DNA from: Myxococcales bacterium
GTDB taxonomy: Bacteria > Myxococcota > UBA727 > VGSZ01
Assembly (NCBI GenBank): GCA_023248635.1
Contig: JAHFED010000001.1
Span: 248,001 to 312,000 of the forward strand
Length of the DNA stretch: 64,000 bases
Direction: 5' to 3'
Shown here: piece after piece, positions 21,755 through 28,642 of the stretch
Numbering within the stretch: position 1 is the first letter of the stretch
How the letters are laid out: each line of letters starts with the position of its first letter
The notes under the pieces: generated by a model
Databases searched by the model: none
What the model was told of the DNA's origin: nothing
The model's input: the letters and a program-made list of their open reading frames with translations, nothing else
Program-made: the position numbers and the translations under genes

Positions 21755-23026
21755 GTGCTAATCGTCATCGACAAAGGCGGCAACGTCGCGGCTGGCGATG
21801 CTGCCACCAAGCCCGAGCTCGCCAAGGCCGTGGGGCGCTACAAGGCCCACCGCGCGGGCTCCCTGCTCGTGTTGACGCTCGATGAGGGCACTGGTGCGGT
21901 GGCTCGTGAGGGTGAGGTGCTGGCTTTGGCTGGCAACGTCGAAGCCAGCGGCTTGCTCTCGCTGATGAATCTCTTTGGCCAAAACCGTGAGACCGGACGG
22001 CTGGTGCTCAAGAAGGGGCAGGTCGAGCGGGTGGTGCTCATGCACAACGGCGACGTCGCCAGCATCGGCAGCAACGTTCCCAGCGATCGTCTTGGGGTGT
22101 TTCTGGTGCGCATGGGCCAACTCACCGAGAGCGATCTCGAAGAGGCCCAACGTGAGGCCGAACGCACCGGCAAGCGCATCGGCCAGGCCCTGCTGCAGAA
22201 GGGTCTCATCGACGCCCACGAGCTGTGGAGCGCCATCCAAGAGCAGATCACCGAGCTCTTCGCCGACGTCATGCAGTGGGTCGAAGGCAGCTTCGTGCTC
22301 TATCGCTTGGCGCCGGGCTTCGCTTTTCCGACGACGCCGCCGCTGCAGATGACGGGCTTGTTGCTCGAGGCCGTGCGCCGCGCCGACGAGATGAGTGTGT
22401 ATCGCGTGCGCATCCCCTCGGTGAACACGCGCCTGCGCCGCACCAACAAGGAGGTCGGACGCATCCTCGACGATGCCGAGCTGAAGCAAGCCGGGGCGGC
22501 CTTCAAAGTGCTGGTGAAAGAGTGCTCCCTCGCCGACGTCGCCAAGATCCTGCACGTCGCCGAATTCGATGCCACGCGGGCCTGTTACGACCTGCTGAAG
22601 CGCGGGCTGGTCGAGATCGTCAAGGCGCAACCCAATGTGCCGGCGCTGAAGCTGAAGAAGGAAGACGAGGCGCGCATCGAGGTGTTCAACCTCGCCTTTC
22701 GCGAGATCAACGACGAGATCCTGCGCTCAGGACAGCAGGAGCGCTTTGGTCTTGGGGTCCGCAAGTTCCTCTCCGACGAAGGCCACACTTTCCATGCCCT
22801 CTTTCGCTCGGTGGTCCCCGACGCCACCGGCGCCCTCCCCATCGAGACCCTCGCCAGCAACCTGGGCGTGCTCGCCGCCGAAGGACACAACGCCAGCGAC
22901 GTCATCGGCGAAGCCCTCAACGAGCTGACCTTCTTCATGCTCTTTCAGTGCGGCGAGGTGCTCGACCCCCATGCCGACGAACACCTGGGACGCCGCGTGC
23001 GCCTCATTCACGCCTCCCTGCGGTGA
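21755..23026 (+). CDS. DUF4388-type protein
   Basis: A 423-residue protein from a GTG at 21755. Near residues 60-110, GNVEASGLLSLMNLFGQNRE followed by TGRLVLKKGQVERVVLMHNG is the start of DUF4388 (PATAN-like), a domain of bacterial gliding and signalling proteins. It is followed by GVFLVRMGQLTESDLEEAQR, a GspE-N/PilB-like helical segment, and a winged-helix-like stretch with CSLADVAKILHVAEFDATRA. The rest is helical. It is followed after four bases by the TPR gene, so the two form an operon. The role is probably as a scaffold in motility, secretion or signalling; this is inferred from the family. Confidence 0.82.
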   Translation: MLIVIDKGGNVAAGDAATKPELAKAVGRYKAHRAGSLLVLTLDEGTGAVAREGEVLALAGNVEASGLLSLMNLFGQNRETGRLVLKKGQVERVVLMHNGDVASIGSNVPSDRLGVFLVRMGQLTESDLEEAQREAERTGKRIGQALLQKGLIDAHELWSAIQEQITELFADVMQWVEGSFVLYRLAPGFAFPTTPPLQMTGLLLEAVRRADEMSVYRVRIPSVNTRLRRTNKEVGRILDDAELKQAGAAFKVLVKECSLADVAKILHVAEFDATRACYDLLKRGLVEIVKAQPNVPALKLKKEDEARIEVFNLAFREINDEILRSGQQERFGLGVRKFLSDEGHTFHALFRSVVPDATGALPIETLASNLGVLAAEGHNASDVIGEALNELTFFMLFQCGEVLDPHADEHLGRRVRLIHASLR

Positions 23027-23030
23027 GATT

Positions 23031-23984
23031 ATGAAGTGGATCAAGAAGGCGCTGGGCAAGACAGGGCGCAAGGTCGCCGAAGGCCTGGTGATGAAGGGCT
23101 ACATCGCCGCCCGTGAGGGCCGCCTCGTCGCCGCTCGACAGCATTACGCCGACGCCATCGACGCCGATGACACCCTGGCCGTCGCCTATTTCAACGCTGG
23201 ACAGGTCGAGCTCGAGCTCTTCAACAAGGCGGGCAGCGAAGCCCCCGAAGACGTCGACGACGCCCGCACGCGTCGCTTGCTCGCCGCCGCTGACCACCTG
23301 CGCAAAGGCCTCGATCGAGATCCGGGCCACGCTCCCTCGTGGCGCACATTGGCACGGGTCAGCGAACGCCAAGGGGACTACGTCGCCGCCGTCGACGCCT
23401 GGACCCAGGCCCGCGCGCGCCTCGCCGTCGCCGACCCACCCGCCGACCCCACCGAGCTCGAGGAGGCCCGCCGCGAAGCCTCCCGCTTGCAACCCTTCGC
23501 CGAGCTCGCTGCCGTCCTGCAAAAGGCCCGTGCCGCCTTGGCCACAGAGGTCGACGTCGACGCCACCGTCTTGGCCCTCAACGCGCTGCAGGCCACCTGG
23601 GAGCGCAGCCTCGTCTTCGGCGTCGCCGAACCTCCGCGCTTTTTCACGCTGGTGGGCGCCCTCGCGCGCAAGCTGGGCGACCTCGAGCAAGCCCGCACGT
23701 CCTTCGAAACCGCGATCGCGCGGGACAAGCACGACCTGGAAGCCCTGCGCGAGCTCGCCACCATCTGCCTGACCCAGGGAGACCTGAAAGCAGCGCTAGC
23801 GTCGTCGTTGGCGGCCTACCGCGCGGATCCTGTCGACGCCGGCCTGGTCTGCAACGTCGGCGTCTGCCACCTCGCGCTGGGCGAGCTCGAGCAGGCGCGC
23901 GAATTCATCGGCTTGGCTGCGGGGATGGCGCCCAAAGATCCCATCATCGTGAAAGCGGTCGCCGCCCTCGGCGCGGCGCGTTGA
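23031..23984 (+). CDS. Tetratricopeptide-repeat protein
   Basis: A 317-residue protein starting at the ATG at 23031, four bases after the preceding stop codon. At least five TPR-like helix pairs are visible: GYIAAREGRLVAARQHYADA, APSWRTLARVSERQGDYVAA, LVGALARKLGDLEQARTSFE, LEALRELATICLTQGDLKAA and NVGVCHLALGELEQAREFIG. There is no signal peptide; the N-terminus (MKWIKKALGKTGRKVAEGL) is basic and amphipathic. It probably binds the DUF4388 partner or a shared target. Confidence 0.85.
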   Translation: MKWIKKALGKTGRKVAEGLVMKGYIAAREGRLVAARQHYADAIDADDTLAVAYFNAGQVELELFNKAGSEAPEDVDDARTRRLLAAADHLRKGLDRDPGHAPSWRTLARVSERQGDYVAAVDAWTQARARLAVADPPADPTELEEARREASRLQPFAELAAVLQKARAALATEVDVDATVLALNALQATWERSLVFGVAEPPRFFTLVGALARKLGDLEQARTSFETAIARDKHDLEALRELATICLTQGDLKAALASSLAAYRADPVDAGLVCNVGVCHLALGELEQAREFIGLAAGMAPKDPIIVKAVAALGAAR

Positions 23985-23997
23985 AGTCTCGATGATT

Positions 23998-24199
23998 CAA
24001 GACGCGCCAGCGTCTTGAACATCAAAACTTCAAGACGCGCCAGCGTCTTGAACATCAAAACTTCAAGACGCGCCAGCGTCTTGAATCATCAAAACTTCAA
24101 GACGCGCCAGCGTCTTGAATCATCAAAACTTCAAGACGCGCCAGCGTCTTGAAGATCAAACTTCAAGACGCGCCAGCGCCTTGAACATCAAAACTTCAA
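23998..24199. repeat. Hairpin-repeat array, six units
   Basis: Units start at 23998, 24031, 24064, 24098, 24132 and 24164. Each has the perfect palindrome CAAGACGC-GCCA-GCGTCTTG, then AACATCAAAACTT or a close variant (AATCATCAAAACTT). The last unit has one stem change (GCGCCTTG). The array fills the space between two convergent genes (TPR gene and hydroxylase). The rest of the gap up to 24282 has no gene. It is not CRISPR, as the spacers are constant. Confidence 0.92.
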
Positions 24200-24282
24200 A
24201 GCGCGGGCGCGAGCTGAGCGCCTTGACCTGCTGTGTTGGGTCCTGTCACGACAGACTTTCTTGCTCGATGGTTGAGAGCCGA

Positions 24283-24861
24283 TCAGGCGGTGCGTGCAAG
24301 AGATGGTGAATCAGCGACGACGAAGTCAGGCAATTGATAGGTGCCCTCGAGTCCGGCGGCGATGTGGCCGTCGTGCAGCAGCCAGGGGAGCTTGGCGGCC
24401 TGGCGCGCAGGCACGCGCACGATTTCGACGCTGACGAAGGTGCCAAAGACCACGTCCCACAAGGGAGTCGAGACGCCGTGGTTCTTGCGGGGATCGGCGA
24501 AGTGGTGGTGCAGGTGGTGGCGGCGGGCCCAATGTCCATAGGCCGACCGGGGACCAGCGACGTGAATCGCCCGGTGCAAGGCCTCGTAGGTCAGCCAGCC
24601 GGCGACGATGCCGCCCACCAGCGAGAGGCCAACAACGGCACCTCCCAGGGGCACAGTGACCAGTCCGACGCCGCCCAAGACGACGGCGGCGGCCTTCAGC
24701 TTGCTCGACCAGGGCGGAAACCAGTTTACTTTGGCGTGGTGCTCGAGGTGCTCGTGCGAGGCCCGCCGGCCGAGGATGCGCTCGTGAAACACCCAACGAT
24801 GCAGTGTATATTCAAGCAGGCTCCACACAAAAGCACCCACGAGAAACAACGCCATCATCAT
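24283..24861 (-). CDS. Membrane fatty acid hydroxylase / sterol desaturase superfamily protein
   Basis: A 192-residue protein starting at the first of three ATG codons (24861), behind GGAGG. Hydrophobic helices occur at 1-20 and in the middle (AVVLGGVGLVTVPLGGAVVG, LVGGIVAGWLTYEALH). The eight-histidine di-iron motif is present as HRWVFH, HEHLEHH, HRAIHVAG and YGHWARRHHLHHHF with DPRKNHG. This fits enzymes that hydroxylate or desaturate fatty acyl chains or sterols at the membrane. Its start overlaps the stop codon of the TetR gene by four bases (ATGA), so regulator and enzyme are coupled. Confidence 0.88.
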   Translation of the reverse strand: MMMALFLVGAFVWSLLEYTLHRWVFHERILGRRASHEHLEHHAKVNWFPPWSSKLKAAAVVLGGVGLVTVPLGGAVVGLSLVGGIVAGWLTYEALHRAIHVAGPRSAYGHWARRHHLHHHFADPRKNHGVSTPLWDVVFGTFVSVEIVRVPARQAAKLPWLLHDGHIAAGLEGTYQLPDFVVADSPSLARTA

Positions 24862-25505
24862 GGTGTCCTCCAACCCAAAAGCAAAGTGTCTACGGCTTCC
24901 CGGGCGATGCGCTCGACCCGCACTTCGGGCGAAAAGCGCCCGAGCTTGCCGAGCTGAATCGCGCCATGCACGGCGGCCCACAGCGCCAACACCCGCAGCA
25001 TGTCGTCGCCGTCGCCGAGGGTTCCGTTGTTGCGGGCGGTGGTGAAGAGGTCCCGCACTCGACCAGCGGCGGCGAAGGCCAGAGCCATGGATTCAGCGGC
25101 TTCGTCGTCGCCGACCAGGGGCCGGGGCACCGCGAACATGCGCGACAACATTGAGTAGGCCACCGGTTCGCGCGAGGCGAAGGCCACGATCGCGTCGCCG
25201 ACAGCAACGATGCGCGATCGATCATCGGCGGGAGCCGCGGCCACGCCGGCGTCGACGGCGGCAGCGACGCGGGCGATCACCCGCCGTTGTACGGCGGCGA
25301 CGATGGCGTCGCGGGACGGGAAATAGCGGTAGAGCGCGCCGGCGGTGAGACCGATGGCGTCGGCGAGAGCAGCCACGGTGAGGCCCTCGAGATCGGCGGC
25401 CTGCACGATCTGTTCGGCGGCGTCGACGATGTCGGCCGCAGTCTCCAGACGCCGGCGATCGCGTCGCCCGCTGGGTGCAGAAAGGAGGGCGCGCCTGGGA
25501 ACCAT
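24858..25505 (-). CDS. TetR-family repressor, probable autoregulator of the hydroxylase operon
   Basis: A 215-residue protein from ATG 25505 (MVPRRALLSAPSGRRDRRRL). The N-terminal helix-turn-helix is ADIVDAAEQIVQAADLEGLT with VAALADAIGLTAGALYRYFP and SRDAIV, a standard TetR pattern; the C-terminal two-thirds is the ligand-binding helical domain. A TTG two codons upstream (25511) would also be in frame, but it lies in the palindrome that begins at the ATG, so the ATG fits better. The palindrome at 25506-25535 makes self-repression likely. Confidence 0.88.
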   Translation of the reverse strand: MVPRRALLSAPSGRRDRRRLETAADIVDAAEQIVQAADLEGLTVAALADAIGLTAGALYRYFPSRDAIVAAVQRRVIARVAAAVDAGVAAAPADDRSRIVAVGDAIVAFASREPVAYSMLSRMFAVPRPLVGDDEAAESMALAFAAAGRVRDLFTTARNNGTLGDGDDMLRVLALWAAVHGAIQLGKLGRFSPEVRVERIAREAVDTLLLGWRTP

Positions 25506-25535
25506 GAACAACGTTTACATCTGTAAACATTGTTC
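25506..25535. promoter_or_regulatory. Palindromic operator of the TetR-hydroxylase operon
   Basis: GAACAA-C-GTTTACA-TC-TGTAAAC-A-TTGTTC is a 30-bp dyad with one mismatched pair around a two-base centre. It directly abuts the ATG of the TetR gene and is AT-rich compared with its surroundings, so it probably overlaps the promoter or the ribosome-binding region. Confidence 0.8.
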
Positions 25536-25609
25536 ACGCAAGAGCCAAAGAGCGCCAGCGGACGCGTGCCGATGCGGTGTCGCCCTGGAGCGCGTCGCGC
25601 TCGACGGGC

Positions 25610-26233
25610 CTATTTCGCGAGGGTCCGGCCGTTGGCGAGGAAGTAGAGGAAGCTCGCCACCGCCGCCTTGCCGAGGGCCAGGGCTTGTTCGCGGTTGCCC
25701 ATCTGGGCGTTCCAATTCAACGAGAGGCCCACACCCGTCGCCCAAAAGGCCACGGACTCACCCGTCGTGCTGACCGTGATCTCTTTGCGGGCGATGGCGT
25801 CGTCGACGGCGTCCTTGATTTCGCGATTCCACATGGCGAGGAATACACCCAAGCGATCACGCACCAAGCCCGGACGACCATCGAACTCGTGGACGGCGGC
25901 AGCGAAGAAGCAGCCCCCCTGAAACAAGGTGCCGCCGGCGTAGTTGGTGTACCCCTCGATCAACGCGGTCAGGCGCGCAAAGCCAGCCATCCCCATCGCC
26001 GGCTCGATGACGGCAGCGCGGAACATGCGCTCGGCCTCGTCGACGATGGCGATCTGCAACGCTTCCTTGCTGCGGAAGTGTGCGAACAGTCCCGACTTCG
26101 ACATCTGCGTGGCTTCGGCCAACGTCGCCAGGCTCATCGCGTCGAGGCCCTCCACGGAAGCAATCTGAACGGCGCACTCCAGGATTCGCGATTGCGTCTC
26201 CGTGCCGCGCGGGCGGTGGTGGGGCGTGCTCAT
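25610..26233 (-). CDS. TetR-family regulator with a TetR_C_33-like ligand domain
   Basis: A 207-residue protein from ATG 26233 behind AGGAGG. The HTH reads TQSRILECAVQIASVEGLDA, MSLATLAEATQMSKSGLFAH and FRSKEALQIAI. The C-terminal domain with GCFFAAAVHEFDGRPGLVRD has the conserved GCFF..A..E.D.R.G signature of a large TetR group. It lies 105 bases upstream of the first TetR gene on the same strand, but has its own ribosome-binding site. No operator palindrome as clear as the first one was seen. The target is unknown. Confidence 0.87.
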   Translation of the reverse strand: MSTPHHRPRGTETQSRILECAVQIASVEGLDAMSLATLAEATQMSKSGLFAHFRSKEALQIAIVDEAERMFRAAVIEPAMGMAGFARLTALIEGYTNYAGGTLFQGGCFFAAAVHEFDGRPGLVRDRLGVFLAMWNREIKDAVDDAIARKEITVSTTGESVAFWATGVGLSLNWNAQMGNREQALALGKAAVASFLYFLANGRTLAK

Positions 26234-26361
26234 GTCGGGCCTCCTTCTGTCGATCGATGGGCGGACTGTTCCACTCCACGCTCCTGGTTGAACGGTCGTT
26301 GTGAAAGAAATTGTCCGGTTCTGATCAGGCACTTTGCCCGCGCGGCGTTCGGCGGCGGCCA

Positions 26362-26835
26362 TCAGGGGGCCGCGGCCGCCAGTCCCAGAAAGTCGCCGCT
26401 GTCGTCGTCTTCAATGGCGGCGCGCAGTTCCTCGCGGGGCAGCACCAGCGCGACCGTCCACAGGCCGCCGCAGGTTTCGTCGCGGGATTCTTCGTCGAGA
26501 AAAACCACACGCAAGCCGTCGTCGCAGACGTCGACGTTCTCGGCTTCACGGGTTTGGATGCAACGCGAGATGCCCTGACGAACCCCGCGAGCGACGAACA
26601 CCGCTTGCTGGGTGAAGTCGACGGCGGCGACGAGGGCGTCGATCTCGGCGGGGGCGGCGTCTGTCAAACAGCGGTCCGAGAGAAAGCTGCGATAGGAGCC
26701 GGCGGTGTCGAAATGCAGCTCGCCGACGAAGTCGGAGTTCGCGGTGCAATCGATCTCGACGGGAGTGGTCTCGATGCGGCGGCACGGGCTGCACGCGACG
26801 ACGAGGACCAGGGTGAAGACGAGGAAGGCGCGCAC
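26362..26835 (-). CDS. Lipoprotein of unknown function
   Basis: A 157-residue protein. MRAFLVFTLVLVVAC is a signal peptide with lipobox (Cys15). The mature part has five further cysteines, an acidic region and the stretch VDFTQQAVFVARGVRQGISR followed by NVDVCDDGLRVVFLDEESRD. That may be a PrcB-like domain, in which a similar D-F-x-x-x-x-V-(l/f)-V-x-x-G pattern occurs, but the match is only suggestive. It ends 128 bases before the TetR gene start. Confidence 0.7.
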   Translation of the reverse strand: MRAFLVFTLVLVVACSPCRRIETTPVEIDCTANSDFVGELHFDTAGSYRSFLSDRCLTDAAPAEIDALVAAVDFTQQAVFVARGVRQGISRCIQTREAENVDVCDDGLRVVFLDEESRDETCGGLWTVALVLPREELRAAIEDDDSGDFLGLAAAAP

Positions 26836-26876
26836 GCGGGCTTCGTAGCACCACCCGCCGCGGCGCGCTCGTCCCC

Positions 26877-27560
26877 TCAGGCCCCGATGGCGTGAAGCTT
26901 GTCGTTCTCGACGAAGCGCACCCGCTCCTGGGTGGAATCAAAGGCGAGGCGCACCATGGCGCGGGCGACGACGTCGACGGAGATGGGGGCCCAGCGGTGG
27001 GTCTTGCCCACCACGGAGAAGATCGCCCGGGCAACCGGCAGGGCCAGCTTCTCGCCGGGGCGTTGCTCCTTGCGCCGGCCTTCATCGTCGAGCAGGGCGG
27101 GTCGCAAGACCACCAAGGTGGGAAATCCCAGGCTCTCGATCGCTTCTTCGGCTTCGCCTTTGGTCTTGAGGTAGAAATTCCCGGACTTCGCCGAAGCCCT
27201 CGCCGACGTCAGCAAGAGGAAGCGCTGGGCGCCCTTGTCCCGCATGGCCCGTGCAAAGGCCGTGGCGGCGTCGAAGTCGACGGCGCGGAAGGCCGCTTTG
27301 CTGCCGGCCGCTTTCATGGTCGTGCCCAAGCAGCAGAAGGCGAGGGCGACGTCGTCGGGTGTGCTGCGTGCGACGGAAGACGGGCTGTCGAGGTCGACGA
27401 CGGCGGAGACGAGCTTGCCGTGTTTTTGCTGCAGCTGCCGACGGCCGATGGCCGTCACGCGCCCGACGCGGGGATGCTCGAGCAGGTGGTGCAGCACCCG
27501 GCCGCCGACGACGCCGGAGGCCCCAGCAATCACCACACTCTGCAGGTTCGGGGCGATCAT
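26877..27560 (-). CDS. NAD(P)-binding oxidoreductase, TIP30-like
   Basis: A 227-residue atypical short-chain dehydrogenase. It starts MIAPNLQSVVIAGASGVVGG with the GxxGxxG nucleotide motif, then RVTAIGRRQLQQKHGKL, AFCCLGTTMKAAGSKAAFRA and FLLLTSARASAKSGNFYLKT, where Y and K of the YxxxK motif are recast as YLKTKGEAEE, typical of the HTATIP2/TIP30-like bacterial proteins. The first codons overlap the stop of the alpha/beta hydrolase gene by four bases, so the pair is translationally coupled. The substrate is unknown. Confidence 0.84.
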   Translation of the reverse strand: MIAPNLQSVVIAGASGVVGGRVLHHLLEHPRVGRVTAIGRRQLQQKHGKLVSAVVDLDSPSSVARSTPDDVALAFCCLGTTMKAAGSKAAFRAVDFDAATAFARAMRDKGAQRFLLLTSARASAKSGNFYLKTKGEAEEAIESLGFPTLVVLRPALLDDEGRRKEQRPGEKLALPVARAIFSVVGKTHRWAPISVDVVARAMVRLAFDSTQERVRFVENDKLHAIGA

Positions 27561-28567
27561 GCTGGTTCTCCAAAGACGCCATGGCGCTGCCAGAAGGAGA
27601 GCAGGGCGTCGTGAAACAGGTCGGGGACTTCGAGGGCGGCGTAGTGCGATCCGGCTGGGAGCACCGCGAGCTCGCCGCGGGGCATGAGGGCGGCCATGCG
27701 CCTCATGGTGGACAGCGGGGTCATGCGATCATTGGCGCCAGCGACGACGACGACGGGGCTGCGGATCTCCGCCAGGGCGTCCCAGCCGTCGTGGCGCCCG
27801 AGGTGACGAAGGATGGCGACGAAGACGTCGATGTCGACGTCCTTGAAGCCTTGGGCCGCCGCGCGAAAGGTGGGCGCGTGAATGTCTGGGTGGGCCAGTC
27901 CCAAGCGCACCGCCACCAGCACGAAGAGACGGTGGTCGACGGCCGCGGCGACGGCGCGCTCGATGGGCCGGGCCACGGTGGCGACGTTGCGATCGAAGCC
28001 CGCCAGCAGGGGATCGACCAGCCGCCCCAAGCCTTTGTTGCCCAGAACATCGTCGAAGGTCCGGCCGGCGACGCCGTTGTGCAGCGCAAGAGTGATCAGC
28101 CGATCGCGCAGGATGCGGGTGGCCTCAATGAGCACTTGCACGCCCATCGACCACCCCAAGGCATGAAAGCGCTGCCAGCCCATGGCATCGGCCACAGCGA
28201 CGACGTCGCGCGCATGATCGACGACGTCGAGGGCTGCCTTGCCGCCCAAGGGACGGCCCGATCGGTGCAGGCCGCGCGTGTCGAAGCAAACGATGCGGAA
28301 AGAAGATCGGAAGCGCGCGATCACCAGCCGCCAGGTGGTGATGGTCGCTCCCAAGCCGTTGACCAGGAGCAGATTCGGCCGTCGCTCATCGGGCGCGTCG
28401 TCGACGATCTGCACGTGCAAAGGCGTGCCGTCGAAGGAGGCGACCGACCGCTGGGCCACGCCCGGGATGTCCAGGTCATCAATCACTGCGGCAGCATCGT
28501 CGTCGACCCGCCGAGGGCGCAAGCGGGGCGCTGGTGGCGCCGCAGTCGAGCCTTGCCAAGGGCTCAA
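27557..28567 (-). CDS. Alpha/beta-hydrolase
   Basis: Up to 336 residues; the start is uncertain. A TTG at 28567 opens the frame inside a hairpin repeat, and no ATG or good ribosome-binding site precedes the fold, which begins near SFDGTPLHVQIVDD. Signature parts are LLLVNGLGATITTWRL (oxyanion loop), FRIVCFDTRGLHRSGRP, the nucleophile elbow GWSMGV with Ser, a late Asp in VVVAGANDRMTPL and the catalytic His in AGSHYAAL. It looks active. Coupled to the oxidoreductase gene at 26877. Confidence 0.85.
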   Translation of the reverse strand: MSPWQGSTAAPPAPRLRPRRVDDDAAAVIDDLDIPGVAQRSVASFDGTPLHVQIVDDAPDERRPNLLLVNGLGATITTWRLVIARFRSSFRIVCFDTRGLHRSGRPLGGKAALDVVDHARDVVAVADAMGWQRFHALGWSMGVQVLIEATRILRDRLITLALHNGVAGRTFDDVLGNKGLGRLVDPLLAGFDRNVATVARPIERAVAAAVDHRLFVLVAVRLGLAHPDIHAPTFRAAAQGFKDVDIDVFVAILRHLGRHDGWDALAEIRSPVVVVAGANDRMTPLSTMRRMAALMPRGELAVLPAGSHYAALEVPDLFHDALLSFWQRHGVFGEPA

Positions 28568-28622
28568 ACCGTCGGCGTTGTGAGCCGGCCCAAGGGCTCA
28601 AACCATCGGCGTAGCGAGCCCT
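28548..28622. repeat. Hairpin repeats between divergent genes
   Basis: GAGCCTT-GCCA-AGGGCTC (28548-28565, with one G-T pair) has the same GCCA loop as the large arrays; GAGCCGGCCCAAGGGCTC (28582-28599) is a decayed copy, and both are followed by AAACCRTCGGCGT. They occupy the start region of the alpha/beta-hydrolase gene and the promoter region of the divergent transglutaminase gene. Confidence 0.6.
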
Positions 28623-28642
28623 TCTGCTAGCGTCGCGCGAGT

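Noticed and set aside
23998-24199. Possible CRISPR array
   Set aside because: The intervals between palindromes are constant, the period is only about 33 bp and no cas gene is near.
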